64,000 nt of DNA from Halorubellus sp. JP-L1. GTDB lineage: Archaea > Halobacteriota > Halobacteria > Halobacteriales > Natrialbaceae. The DNA is taken from positions 372,001 to 436,000 of the forward strand of contig NZ_JAAOIR010000002.1 of the NCBI RefSeq assembly GCF_011440375.1, read 5' to 3'. The first letter of the stretch is position 1, and the number at the start of each line of letters is the position of its first letter. Below the pieces are notes generated by a model. The model was not told the DNA's origin and ran no database searches. It was given only the letters and a program-made list of their open reading frames with translations. This document shows positions 25,604 through 33,880 of the stretch, one piece after another. The position numbers were made by a program, and so were the translations under genes.

Positions 25604-26506
25604 ATGGACGAACGCGCGGCGCTCGACCTGGTCGGGGGGCTGGTCGGGCACGCCGGGGACGACGCTGCGGTCGTCGACGGGACGGTGGTGACGACGGACA
25701 TGCTCCACGAGACCACCGACTTCCCGCCGGGGACGACGCGGTACACGGCGGGGTGGCGGGCGGTGGGGGCGTCGCTCTCGGACGTCGCCGCGATGGGGGC
25801 GCGAGCGACCGCCGCGGTCGCGGTGTACGCCGCGCCCCGGTTCGACGGGACGGAGCTCGAGCGGTTCGTCGAGGGGGCGAAAGCGGTCTGCGAGCGCGTG
25901 GACGCGGCGTACGTCGGCGGAGACCTCGACGGGCACGAGGAGTTCACCGTGGCGTCCACGGCACTCGGCGAGACGACCGCGCCCGTCTACCGCGACGGCG
26001 CGACGGCGGGCGACGTCGTCTGCGTCACGGGCGAACTCGGTCGGTCCGCCGCGGCGCTCCGCGCGTTCGACGCCGGCGACGTCGACCGCGCGAACGACCT
26101 GTTCCAGTTCACGCCACGCGTCGCTGCCGGGCGTGCCCTCGCCGGGCACGCGACCGCGATGATGGACTCCAGCGACGGCCTCGCCCGCTCGCTCCACCAG
26201 CTCGCGTCCGCGAGCGACTGCGCGATCGACGTCGACGAGGACGCGATCCCGGTCGCCGACGCGGTGTCGGCGTACGCCGAGGACGCGGCGGACGCCCGCG
26301 AGATGTCGCTGTTCTTCGGCGAAGACTTCGAACTCGTCGCTACGCTTCCCGCGGACGCGGTCCCGGCGGCCCGCGAGGCCTGTCCGACGAACCTCGCCGT
26401 CGTCGGCGAAGTGAACGCGGCCGAGGAGGCGGCCGACGGTGCGGACGGGAGCGTCACGGTCGACGGCGACGCCCTCCCGAACCGCGGATTCACGCACGGG
26501 GCCTGA
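25604..26506 (+). CDS. thiL: Thiamine-phosphate kinase
   Basis: A 300-residue enzyme that phosphorylates thiamine phosphate to thiamine diphosphate with ATP. The PurM-like core shows GDDAAVVDG, DFPPGTTRYTAGWRAVGASLSDVAAMGA, YVGGDLDGHEEFTVASTALGE and MDSSDGLARSLHQLA, all metal- and nucleotide-binding segments of ThiL. A TATA-like ggcttttgtc about 28 bases before the ATG supports the start. It is slightly short at the N-terminus compared with bacterial ThiL, which is normal for haloarchaea. Confidence 0.94.
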   Translation: MDERAALDLVGGLVGHAGDDAAVVDGTVVTTDMLHETTDFPPGTTRYTAGWRAVGASLSDVAAMGARATAAVAVYAAPRFDGTELERFVEGAKAVCERVDAAYVGGDLDGHEEFTVASTALGETTAPVYRDGATAGDVVCVTGELGRSAAALRAFDAGDVDRANDLFQFTPRVAAGRALAGHATAMMDSSDGLARSLHQLASASDCAIDVDEDAIPVADAVSAYAEDAADAREMSLFFGEDFELVATLPADAVPAAREACPTNLAVVGEVNAAEEAADGADGSVTVDGDALPNRGFTHGA

Positions 26507-26541
26507 GAACCCCATTCGGGGAACCTACCCGATGCCGGTGA

Positions 26542-27708
26542 TCACGTCGTCGAGACGAGCACGGGGACGGGCATGAAGCACGCGGCGCCGAGGACGAACG
26601 TGAGCGCGGCGAGCACGAGCCGACGACGGTCGAGCGGGTCGTCGCGGACGGGTTCGGCGGTGCCGGCGCGTCCGACGACGAGCGTGAGCACGCCCCAGAA
26701 CACCCAGATGACGACCGCCTGGAACGTGACGCGCTCGACGTAGTGCAGGTAGCCCGCGAGCCCGAACAGCGACACGGGTACGAACGCGGCGAGCGTGGAC
26801 TGATCTTCGCCGAAGACGGCGCGCGTGATGTGCCCGCCGTCGAGCTGGCCGACGGGGATGAGGTTCAGGACGGTGACGAACGCGCCGACCCAGCCGCCGA
26901 TCACGACCGGGTTCACGTTCAGCGCGGAGCCGTACTCGAGGGGTTGGCCGGTAACCCACGACAGCACGTGCATCAGCGGTGGGAAGCCGAGACTGATGGT
27001 GACCGTGCCCTCGGCGTTCAGCACGGACGGGTCGACGGGAATCGGTGGCAGGTAGAGTCCGACGACGGTGACGACGATCGTCGCGGCGAGTCCCGCGAGC
27101 GGCCCGCTCGCGCCGATGTCGAACAGCGCCTTCCGGTCGGGCATCCGGCCCTTCATGCGGATGACGGCGCCCATCGTCCCGATGAGGCTCGGGAACGGGA
27201 TGAAGTAGGGGAGGCTCGCGTTCACGCGGTGGTACCGACTCGCGACGTAGTGCCCGAGCTCGTGCGTCATGAGGACGCCCATCACGGCCGCGGAGAACGG
27301 CCACGCGGTCGTCAGCGCCGTCACGGGGTCGGCGACGGGGTCGACGAGGTACCACTGTGCGCCGACGAACAGCGTCGTGAAAACCGTCGCGAGGAACAGC
27401 AGGACGTTCTTCCAGGGGATGCCGTCGATCCCGTAGGACTGCTCGGTGGCGACGAGGACGTACCGGCCGGCTTCGACGGTCAACTCGACTTCGTACCCGT
27501 GCTCGTGGAACACCTGCCAGATGTCCCTGACTACGGTCTCGGGGACGCCGAGCGGTTCGCCGTAGTACCGCACCTCGTCGTTCTCGACGCGCGTCTCGTA
27601 CGTGTGGAAGTGGTCGTCGAACGCGGCGGGGTCCGGTGCGTCCGGGGGCGTCGAGGGCGGACCGGCGGGTGGCGGACTCGCCGATGGAGCGGGGGCGCCG
27701 GGCTGCAT
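26542..27708 (-). CDS. Site-2 protease family zinc metalloprotease
   Basis: A 388-residue intramembrane M50 protease. Residues 1-100 are cytosolic. The zinc site is HELGHYVASRYH (H149, E150, H153) in the membrane, and the third ligand Asp lies near residue 290 in NLIPVGQLDGGH. The GIPWKNVLLFLATVFTTLFVG and IGASGPLAGLAATIVV helices agree. Site-2 proteases cut membrane-bound regulators. The N-terminal 30 residues are Pro/Ala-rich. A TATA-like gtttttacg about 28 bases upstream supports the ATG at 27708. It is convergent with thiL, 35 bases apart. Confidence 0.92.
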   Translation of the reverse strand: MQPGAPAPSASPPPAGPPSTPPDAPDPAAFDDHFHTYETRVENDEVRYYGEPLGVPETVVRDIWQVFHEHGYEVELTVEAGRYVLVATEQSYGIDGIPWKNVLLFLATVFTTLFVGAQWYLVDPVADPVTALTTAWPFSAAVMGVLMTHELGHYVASRYHRVNASLPYFIPFPSLIGTMGAVIRMKGRMPDRKALFDIGASGPLAGLAATIVVTVVGLYLPPIPVDPSVLNAEGTVTISLGFPPLMHVLSWVTGQPLEYGSALNVNPVVIGGWVGAFVTVLNLIPVGQLDGGHITRAVFGEDQSTLAAFVPVSLFGLAGYLHYVERVTFQAVVIWVFWGVLTLVVGRAGTAEPVRDDPLDRRRLVLAALTFVLGAACFMPVPVLVSTT

Positions 27709-27783
27709 CTACGCCAGGCTAAGACGTGCCCGCGTAAAAACCCACGGCGCACTCGTGGCGACGAAGCCGGCGAGTGCGACGGG

Positions 27784-27840
27784 TGGGAAGGACCGATGGT
27801 GCGGAAAGGGACCGGTGGTGTGGGAAGGACCGGTGGTGTG
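27784..27840. repeat. G-rich minisatellite of about 18-20 base units
   Basis: Three imperfect units of the type gggaaggaccggtggtgt lie head to tail (27784-27801, 27802-27821, 27822-27839), followed by more G-rich sequence to about 27865. They lie between the DUF7123 gene and the site-2 protease promoter. The strong G bias of one strand is unusual even for this genome. Confidence 0.65.
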
Positions 27841-27910
27841 GGGGAGGTGCGGGGACCGGCGGGGACCAGATCCGCGCAAGTGTCGATGCGTCGAGTCGCG
27901 TGGCGTCGGG

Positions 27911-28159
27911 TCAGGCCGGTTCGACGCGCCAGGTGGTCGCGCTCGTGTACGACCACTTCTCGATCTCGAGGTCTTCGGCGGCGTCGGTCAGCTTGACCAT
28001 CAGCGCGCCGATCTCCTTGGGGGAGAGACCGACCTCGTCCGCGATGAACTTCGACTTGAAGTACATCTCGCCGTCGGCGGCCTTCTCCGCGAGGTAGTCC
28101 TTCAGGCGGGCTTCCTTGCTCGGCGCGTCGTCCGTGGAGGGTTGCGTCGTTGCGCTCAT
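27911..28159 (-). CDS. DUF7123-type small winged-helix protein
   Basis: An 82-residue protein reading ARLKDYLAEKAADGEMYFKSKFIADEVGLSPKEIGALMVKL then IEKWSYTSATTWRVEPA. This is the layout of the haloarchaeal DUF7123 family. The helix-turn-helix-like centre suggests DNA binding, but no target is known. A TATA-like ctttataac near 28197-28205 lies about 40 bases before the ATG, so a short leader is possible. Confidence 0.75.
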   Translation of the reverse strand: MSATTQPSTDDAPSKEARLKDYLAEKAADGEMYFKSKFIADEVGLSPKEIGALMVKLTDAAEDLEIEKWSYTSATTWRVEPA

Positions 28160-28610
28160 TGTGAGTTGCCTCGCTCGTCGCTATCACCGGGAGGATGTTA
28201 TAAAGGGGAGTCCCTTCGGTTCGTTTAGTGTTTTTTCGGGTAATCTCGCGTTCATTTCACCTTTCGACAGGATTCACTGTCGTTTCATGGGCAGCTTAGA
28301 ATGACTTAGACGTTTTACAACTGTCTCTAACACTTCGAAACTGCTCCTTACTGGACCGATCCGAACTGTCGGTCGGATCCGCGTTCGAGGGGTCGGTCCG
28401 GGCCGATCCGGCCGATCGAGTGCTCGCTCGCAGCGCTCCCGTTCCCGTCCATACTTGCCCATTCATGGTCCGCGAACGAGGCCACGCGACCACCCATGGG
28501 GGTCCGTTCGCTGGCCGCGTCGGCAGCAATCCCGATCCGGGGTCCGAGCGAGTCGACCGTCGGCCGCGAGTTGGCAACCCTTATGAACTGCAGCGGGGTA
28601 TCCGGTGGTA
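28160..28610. other. AT-rich divergent intergenic region with inverted repeats
   Basis: These 451 bases hold no convincing gene. From about 28195 to 28345 the sequence is far lower in GC than the rest of the window, with several T runs (tgttttttcg, gttttacaac). A hairpin with a 7-base stem (gatccga at 28358-28364, tcggatc at 28373-28379) follows. The pyrH TATA-like element cccttatgaa (28578-28587) is about 29 bases before its ATG. An unannotated small RNA or a regulator-rich promoter would fit. Confidence 0.4.
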
Positions 28611-29327
28611 ATGAAGGTAGTCGTCTCCATCGGCGGGAGCGTCCTCGCCCCCGACCTCGACTCGCCTCGCGTGTCGGCGTACGCGGACGTCGTCGAGACG
28701 CTCGTCGACGACGGCTGTCGCGTCGCGGCAGTCGTCGGCGGCGGTGGCGTCGCGCGGGACTACATCGGCGCGGCGCGCGCCCTCGGCGCGAACGAGATCG
28801 AGCTCGACCAGCTCGGGATCGACGTCACGCGCCTGAACGCGCGCCTGCTCATCGCCGCGCTCGGCGAGGGCGTCGCGACCGCGCCAGCGACCGACTACGA
28901 GGAAGCCGGCGAGATCCTGCGGAACGACGACGTCTGCGTGATGGGGGGCGTCGCGCCCGCTCAGACGACGGACGCCGTCTCCGCGGCCGTCGCGGAGTAC
29001 GTCGGCGCGGACCTCCTCGTGTACGCCACCTCCGTCCCCGGCGTGTACTCCGACGACCCGAACGAGGTCGCGGACGCCGAACAGTACCCCCAGCTCTCCG
29101 CGGCCGAACTCGTCGACGTCATCGCGGGCCTCGAGATGAACGCCGGGTCGTCCGCGCCCGTCGACCTCCTCGCGGCGAAGATCATCCAGCGTGCTGGCAC
29201 GCGCTCGATCGTCCTCGACGGGACGAAGCCGGAGCGCGTCCTCGACGCGGTCCGCTACGGCGACCACGACGGCACCGACATCGTCCCCGAGGCCGCCGGC
29301 GACGACCTGACGTACTGGGCGGAGTGA
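28611..29327 (+). CDS. pyrH: UMP kinase
   Basis: A 238-residue archaeal-type uridylate kinase that makes UDP from UMP. Motifs of the amino-acid-kinase fold are VSIGGSVLAPDLDS, VVGGGGVARDYIGAARALGANE and VYATSVPGVYSDDPNEV, which binds the nucleotide. The ATG at 28611 is preferred over the GTG two codons upstream because of the TATA-like box 29 bases before it. A degenerate 24-base tandem repeat runs over its stop codon into the gap before lysS. Confidence 0.95.
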   Translation: MKVVVSIGGSVLAPDLDSPRVSAYADVVETLVDDGCRVAAVVGGGGVARDYIGAARALGANEIELDQLGIDVTRLNARLLIAALGEGVATAPATDYEEAGEILRNDDVCVMGGVAPAQTTDAVSAAVAEYVGADLLVYATSVPGVYSDDPNEVADAEQYPQLSAAELVDVIAGLEMNAGSSAPVDLLAAKIIQRAGTRSIVLDGTKPERVLDAVRYGDHDGTDIVPEAAGDDLTYWAE

Positions 29328-29418
29328 CGCGCCGACGCTCCGGCGGGGCGATGCGACGACGCGCAGATGACGTGATGCGTCGACGCTGCGGTGGGTGACG
29401 CGTCGCCGTTCGGGCAGA
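29324..29418. repeat. Degenerate 24-base tandem repeat spanning the pyrH stop codon
   Basis: Four imperfect units start near 29324, 29348, 29372 and 29395. The first and third share gtgacgcg/gtgatgcg and cgacgct motifs. The pyrH TGA (29325-29327) lies at the start of the first unit, and a tga recurs in the third and fourth. Confidence 0.5.
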
Positions 29419-29469
29419 CGGACGCGGCTCGGAGGCAGCCGCTTGCTCGCGTTCTCCGCAGTTGACAAC

Positions 29470-29478
29470 CCTTAAGAA
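29470..29478 (+). promoter_or_regulatory. TATA-like box ahead of the lysS micro-ORF
   Basis: The sequence ccttaagaa is centred about 27 bases before an ATG at 29501, not before the lysS GTG at 29536. This predicts that transcription starts at or next to the ATG of a 12-codon ORF. Confidence 0.5.
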
Positions 29479-29500
29479 CGGCTCGCTCGGACGTTCTCGT

Positions 29501-29539
29501 ATGATTCGACCTCTCGTAGCGGCCGGTGGTGCGTCGTGA
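29501..29539 (+). other. 12-codon micro-ORF overlapping the lysS start
   Basis: ATG at 29501 begins MIRPLVAAGGAS and ends in a TGA at 29537-29539. The lysS GTG (29536-29538) shares three bases with it in a GTGA overlap. With the TATA-like box placed for a leaderless start at 29501, ribosomes would translate this peptide first and reach the lysS start by coupling. Whether the peptide matters is unknown. Confidence 0.4.
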
Positions 29540-31263
29540 GCGACGACGCGATCAGTCCGTACACGTTGAGCGACGACGCCGGCGACGCCGACGACGTGGA
29601 CGCGGAGGACGGGCGGGGCGGTCGGCGGCGCGCGTTCTGGGCGGACCGCGTCGCGGACGTCGTCGAGGCGCGGAACCCGTCGGAACCCATCGTGATCAAG
29701 GGCGGCATCAGTCCGTCGGGCGTCCCGCACCTCGGGAACATGAACGAGGTGATGCGCGGGTACTTCGTCGCCGAGGTGCTGCGCGAACGCGGCCACGAGG
29801 TCCGGCAGGTGTTCACGAGCGACGACCGCGACCCCCTGCGGAAGCTCCCGCGGAAGCTCGCGGACCTCGAGGGCGACCTCGTCGACCTCGGGGACGTGGA
29901 CGCGGGCGCGCTCGGTCGGAACCTCGGGCATCCCTACACGGCGATCCCGGATCCGTTCGGGTGCTGTGACTCGTACGGCGCGCACTTCTCGAACCTCATT
30001 CAGTCCGGCGCGGACGCGCTCGGTGTCCCGATCGACCTCGTCTCGAACACGGAACTCTACGAGTCCGGCGAGTTCGAGGACGTCACACGATACGTCCTGG
30101 AGCACGTCGACGAGGCGCGCGACGTCTTGCGCGAGTACCAGGACAAGGTCGACGACGACTACGTGCCGTTCAATCCGATCTGTGCCGAGTGCGGAAAGGT
30201 CACGGAGACCGTGACGGCCATCCGCGCGAGCGAGGGCGAGGTCGACTACGAGTGCACGGACATGGAGGCCGGCGACCAGGTCATCTCGGGCTGCGGGCAC
30301 GAGGGCACCGCGTCGCTCCGCCAAGGGAAGCTCCCGTGGCGCCTGGAGTGGCCCGCGCAGTGGCAGGTGCTGGGCGTGGACTTCGAGCCGTTCGGGAAGG
30401 ACCACGCGGAGGGGTCGTGGCCGAGCGGCGAGGACGTCGCCCGGAACCTCCTCGGGAACGAGCCGCCGGTCCCGATGGTGTACGAGTGGTTCACGCTCGA
30501 CGGCGAACCCTTCTCGTCGAGCGAGGGCCACGTCGTCCTCGTCGACGACGTCCTCGACCTGCTCGAACCCGAGGTGCTCCGATTCTTCTTCGCGAAGAAT
30601 CCGAAGAAGGCGCGAGACTTCCCGCTCTCCAGGCTCGACCAGCTCGTCGACGAGTTCGACCGGTTCGAGCGCATCTACTACGGCGACGTCGAGGGGACCG
30701 AGGAGGAGCGCGAGCGCGCCGAGCGCGTCTACCCGTTCCTCGTCGACCACGTCGAGCCCGGAACGCGCCCCGAGGACGTCGATTCCGACGGGGAAGAACG
30801 GCCGGTTCGGATCCCGTACACGTTCGCGGCGGTGCTCGGGATGTTCCCGGACCACGACGTGCGCGTCGAGCACGCCGTCAAGCAAGGGCACCTCCCCGAG
30901 GACCCGAGCGACGCGGTCGTCGACCGGGCGTTCGAGCGCGTCGAGCGCGCCCGGAACTGGGCGGGCCGCATGGACAACGAGTACAACTACACCGTCCTCG
31001 AGGACCTCCCCGAGGTCGCGTTCGACGCCGAGACGGAGGCCGCGCTCGACGAACTCGCCGCGTTCGTCGAGGCGGGCCACGACGGCGAGGCCATCCAGGG
31101 CGAGATCTACGAGACGGCGAAGGACAATGGAATACCGATCGGCGAGTTCTTCGCGGCGGGCTACGAGCTGTTCTTCGGCGAGGACGAGGGCCCGCAGCTC
31201 GGGCAGTTCCTCGGGAAGCTCGAGACCGAGTTCGTCGTGCAGCGGCTGCGTCGCGAGGCCTGA
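29536..31263 (+). CDS. lysS: Lysine--tRNA ligase, class I
   Basis: A 575-residue class I LysRS, the archaeal form unrelated to bacterial class II LysRS. The HIGH-type motif is PSGVPHLGN (about 60-68). Zinc-binding Cys pairs appear in CAECGK and further on in CTDMEAGDQVISGCGHEG. The KMSKS-type loop reads EPFSSSEGHVV. The GTG at 29536 is chosen because the micro-ORF stop overlaps it and ggtggtg lies upstream as a weak ribosome-binding site. The 3' end is duplicated over its stop codon. Confidence 0.95.
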   Translation: MSDDAISPYTLSDDAGDADDVDAEDGRGGRRRAFWADRVADVVEARNPSEPIVIKGGISPSGVPHLGNMNEVMRGYFVAEVLRERGHEVRQVFTSDDRDPLRKLPRKLADLEGDLVDLGDVDAGALGRNLGHPYTAIPDPFGCCDSYGAHFSNLIQSGADALGVPIDLVSNTELYESGEFEDVTRYVLEHVDEARDVLREYQDKVDDDYVPFNPICAECGKVTETVTAIRASEGEVDYECTDMEAGDQVISGCGHEGTASLRQGKLPWRLEWPAQWQVLGVDFEPFGKDHAEGSWPSGEDVARNLLGNEPPVPMVYEWFTLDGEPFSSSEGHVVLVDDVLDLLEPEVLRFFFAKNPKKARDFPLSRLDQLVDEFDRFERIYYGDVEGTEEERERAERVYPFLVDHVEPGTRPEDVDSDGEERPVRIPYTFAAVLGMFPDHDVRVEHAVKQGHLPEDPSDAVVDRAFERVERARNWAGRMDNEYNYTVLEDLPEVAFDAETEAALDELAAFVEAGHDGEAIQGEIYETAKDNGIPIGEFFAAGYELFFGEDEGPQLGQFLGKLETEFVVQRLRREA

Positions 31264-31302
31264 GCGGTCGGAGTTGCGTCGCGAGGTCCGAGCGGTCGGG
31301 GT
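31247..31302. repeat. 28-base tandem duplication spanning the lysS stop codon
   Basis: Two adjacent 28-base units (31247-31274 and 31275-31302) differ at three positions. The first contains the lysS TGA (31261-31263). In the second the matching triplet reads CGA. Confidence 0.75.
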
Positions 31303-31306
31303 CCGA

Positions 31307-31816
31307 TTATTCTGCGGCGTCGGGTTCGTCGACGAGGTAGTCGTCCTGGACGGCGACGACGTCCGAGGAGTCCTCGCAGTCGGCGTAGCGCGCGAGCGGC
31401 TCGGCGTTGAGTTCGAGGAACGTCTCGCCCCACGTGAACTTCGCAAGGATCGCCTCGGCGTGCTCGCGGTCGCCGAGGATGACGAGCGCCGCAGCGAGTG
31501 CTTCGACGGTCGTGAGCTGGAAGGCGTTCCCGTAGTTCACGGGGTTCGCGGCGACGAGGAACGGGAGCGCGCGGTGCTCGCCCGCGATGGAGAACATCGC
31601 CTCGCCGGCGGTCTCCCACGAGCAGTCCAGCGCGACGAGCCGGGACGCGTCCGCGTCCGCGGGCGAGAGCGCGACGTCGGCGTGGGGATTCAGGACGACG
31701 CCGTACGGCGTCGCGCGGTCCGAGCGATGGAGCTCGGCGAGCGAGAAGCGCTCGAGCTTGCGCACCGTGCACTTGTCGGGGTCGTCGTCGCCCTCGTACC
31801 GCACGTGCAGGTCCAC
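31307..31816 (-). CDS. tsr3: Tsr3-family (DUF367) rRNA aminocarboxypropyltransferase
   Basis: A 169-residue enzyme of the Tsr3/DUF367 family, which transfers the 3-amino-3-carboxypropyl group of S-adenosylmethionine to a hypermodified uridine of small-subunit rRNA. Seen here are [43 protein letters not shown] and [16 protein letters not shown], the conserved family blocks. GTG start at 31816, with a TATA-like ctttttcc-type stretch near 31846 about 30 bases upstream. It is convergent with lysS. Confidence 0.92.
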   Translation of the reverse strand: MDLHVRYEGDDDPDKCTVRKLERFSLAELHRSDRATPYGVVLNPHADVALSPADADASRLVALDCSWETAGEAMFSIAGEHRALPFLVAANPVNYGNAFQLTTVEALAAALVILGDREHAEAILAKFTWGETFLELNAEPLARYADCEDSSDVVAVQDDYLVDEPDAAE

Positions 31817-31894
31817 GGTCGAGTCGACGTTCGCGGCGGGCGGGGAAAAGCGACGCGCTCCGCCGGCTGTCGGCTGCCTCTGGCTGCTCGCCGG

Positions 31895-32320
31895 CTAGTT
31901 CCCGGCGAGGTCGTCGTAGAGTGCGTGGACGTCGACGAGCGCGACGTCGTGGTCGGCGATCGTGTCGAGGTGCTCGTCGCGCGTGCCGTGACTCGGGTGG
32001 TCGTCGAGCGCGTCGAAGACGTCCGCGAGGAAGCCCTCGAGTGCGTCGTGGAGGTCGTCGTAGGTCGTCTCGACGTGGCCGCCGTGGAGGTCGAGGTGGA
32101 CGCGGTCGCCGCGCCGGGCGAGGTCGTACCCCAGGTACTGCGGGTGCGTGGTGCGCTGGAAGCTCGCGCAGTCGTAGAGTCGGAGCAGTTGATGCATGGA
32201 GCCGTACGTGTGGACGACGGCGTCGTCGTCGTCGTAGACGGCGAACTCGACGTGGTCCGACGGGCCGAGGGCGGCGGTGTCCCAGCCGCCCGCGACGTCT
32301 CGGAGTTCGAACGCGACCAT
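31895..32320 (-). CDS. Uncharacterised haloarchaeal protein
   Basis: A 141-residue soluble acidic protein not recognised. It reads MVAFELRDVAGGWDTAALGPSDHVEFAVYDDDDAVVHTYGSMHQLLRLYD, then HVETTYDDLHDALEGFLADVFDAL. The mix of strands and helices suggests a small alpha/beta domain; several His and Tyr residues are spread through it, but no metal motif is clear. It sits between tsr3 and the DUF5787 gene on the same strand, 78 bases from each. Confidence 0.65.
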   Translation of the reverse strand: MVAFELRDVAGGWDTAALGPSDHVEFAVYDDDDAVVHTYGSMHQLLRLYDCASFQRTTHPQYLGYDLARRGDRVHLDLHGGHVETTYDDLHDALEGFLADVFDALDDHPSHGTRDEHLDTIADHDVALVDVHALYDDLAGN

Positions 32321-32398
32321 TGTGGGTGCGTTCGACGTGGCAGACAAGAACGGTTGTGGTTCCGGTCGAGCGCGACGGTCGGTCTTCGAAACAGCTCG

Positions 32399-33400
32399 CT
32401 ACTGGAAGGCGTCGAGGCCGCTCTGGCGGGTCCGGCGGCCGTCCGGGTCCCGGCGCCACGCGCTGTTGGCGTCGCGTTCGGCGTCGAGGTCGACGTCGAA
32501 TGCGTCCCCGGGGTCGTGGCCGGGGCAGTCGGCGCCGCAGTCTCGCGCCGGGTCGACGACGCGGTCGTGGTACGTGCAGTGGGGGAGCGTCGCGTGGTCG
32601 GCGACGGCGGGGGCGTCGGGCGCGACGCGCTCGCAGTCGGGGAGCGAGTAGGTCCGCCAACCCTTGCCGTACGCGCGTTCGGCGAGGCGGCGGCGGGCGT
32701 CGCGCTTGGCGTCGGCGTCGACGACGGCGACGTCGGTCCGCGCCGGCCTCGCGTCGAGCAGTTCGACGCCGGGTTCGTCGACGGGCAACCGCGTGGGTTC
32801 CCGGAGGACGTCGAGGGCGTCCGCGTCTGGGTCGTCCGCGCTGGGGTCGTAGCGCCAGACGCCGACGGCGTCGGGGATGCGGTTCAGGTGCGCGCCCGTG
32901 ACGTGGCTCGCGGTGGCGAGCACGACGCGGTCGGCGAGCGCGAGACTGACGTCCTGGCGGAGCTGGCGTTCGAGCGCGCCGGGCGTCCCGAGGTCGGGCT
33001 TGTTCTCGACGGCGAGCACGTCCCCGAACCAGTCGTCGGGATATCTGGCGGTCTGCCGGAGGTACTCGCGGCCGCCGCGGCGCTCGCGCTCGAAGAACCC
33101 GCGGTCGACGCAGGCGTCCGCGATCCGTCGCGCGGACTCCTCGCCGAGGTCGTCGGGGAGGGCGTCGCGCCACGGGCGGGCGCGGCCGGGGCCGGCGGGC
33201 CCGCGGATCGCGGGGTCGGGGATGCGATCGGGCGTGATGGCAGCCCGCTCCTCGAACGACGGGCCGCGCTCGACGTGCACGACGTCGAGCACGCGGTTCC
33301 CGGGAGCGTGCACGCCGCCGCCGAGCTGGCGTGCGAGGACGCCGTCGCGCTCGCGCTCGAGGTGGGCGCACAGCGCGAGTTCGAACCCGTACTCGGACAC
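32399..33400 (-). CDS. DUF5787-type haloarchaeal protein
   Basis: A 333-residue protein of the haloarchaeal DUF5787 family. It begins with SEYGFELALCAHLER, has WFGDVLAVENKPDLGTPGALERQLRQDVSLALADRVVLATAS in the middle, which resembles the E-x-K core of nuclease-like PD-(D/E)XK folds, and ends with a Cys/His cluster (CTYHDRVV, CGADCPGHDPG). A nuclease-type or regulatory role is inference only. GTG start at 33400. Confidence 0.7.
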   Translation of the reverse strand: MSEYGFELALCAHLERERDGVLARQLGGGVHAPGNRVLDVVHVERGPSFEERAAITPDRIPDPAIRGPAGPGRARPWRDALPDDLGEESARRIADACVDRGFFERERRGGREYLRQTARYPDDWFGDVLAVENKPDLGTPGALERQLRQDVSLALADRVVLATASHVTGAHLNRIPDAVGVWRYDPSADDPDADALDVLREPTRLPVDEPGVELLDARPARTDVAVVDADAKRDARRRLAERAYGKGWRTYSLPDCERVAPDAPAVADHATLPHCTYHDRVVDPARDCGADCPGHDPGDAFDVDLDAERDANSAWRRDPDGRRTRQSGLDAFQ

Positions 33401-33486
33401 GACTGGTGGCTAGGCGTCGAGGACGAAAAGCGTCGCGCTCGACGCGGTCGACGATCGAGAAATAGGAAGCGGCGCTTTCGAGCTCG

Positions 33487-33747
33487 TCAGAGGCTCTCGC
33501 CGACGGCGTGCACGAGGGCGACGGGGAGTGCGACCGCGCCGACGACGAGTGCGGCGGCGGCGAGCATGCCGAGTGCGACGGCGACGGCGGGGACGTTCGC
33601 TGCGGCGACGACGACGGCCGCCAGCACGGCGAGGACTGCGGCGACGAGCGCGAGTGCGCGTGCGGCGACCTGCAGCGACGACGGTGCGACCGGGCTCGGA
33701 ACGTCGAGGACGTTCCGGCGTTCGTGGGAGTTGAGTTGGGGGTTCAT
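33487..33747 (-). CDS. Small membrane protein with two hydrophobic segments
   Basis: An 86-residue protein. About 25 hydrophilic residues lead into a very Ala/Val-rich hydrophobic half with two membrane helices (ALALVAAVLAVLAAVVVAAANV and VAVALGMLAAAALVVGAVALPVALV). It has no recognised domain. A TATA-like ccttaag (33775-33781) lies about 28 bases upstream of the ATG, supporting the start. Confidence 0.55.
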   Translation of the reverse strand: MNPQLNSHERRNVLDVPSPVAPSSLQVAARALALVAAVLAVLAAVVVAAANVPAVAVALGMLAAAALVVGAVALPVALVHAVGESL

Positions 33748-33880
33748 CTACAGTCGTACAGACGGCCGCAGACGCCTTAAGGGTAATCTGAATTACATTT
33801 CTGTAGGGCGTCCTACTGAAATCTCGTTCAGTACCAACGGCGGAAGGATAGGCAAGCCCGCGTTCGAAGGGGCAAGCGCG

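Noticed and set aside
29860-31263. LysRS loop SSSEG as evidence for an inactive enzyme
   Set aside because: The loop is in the right place for a variable KMSKS-type loop of class I LysRS, and all other motifs are intact, so activity is likely.
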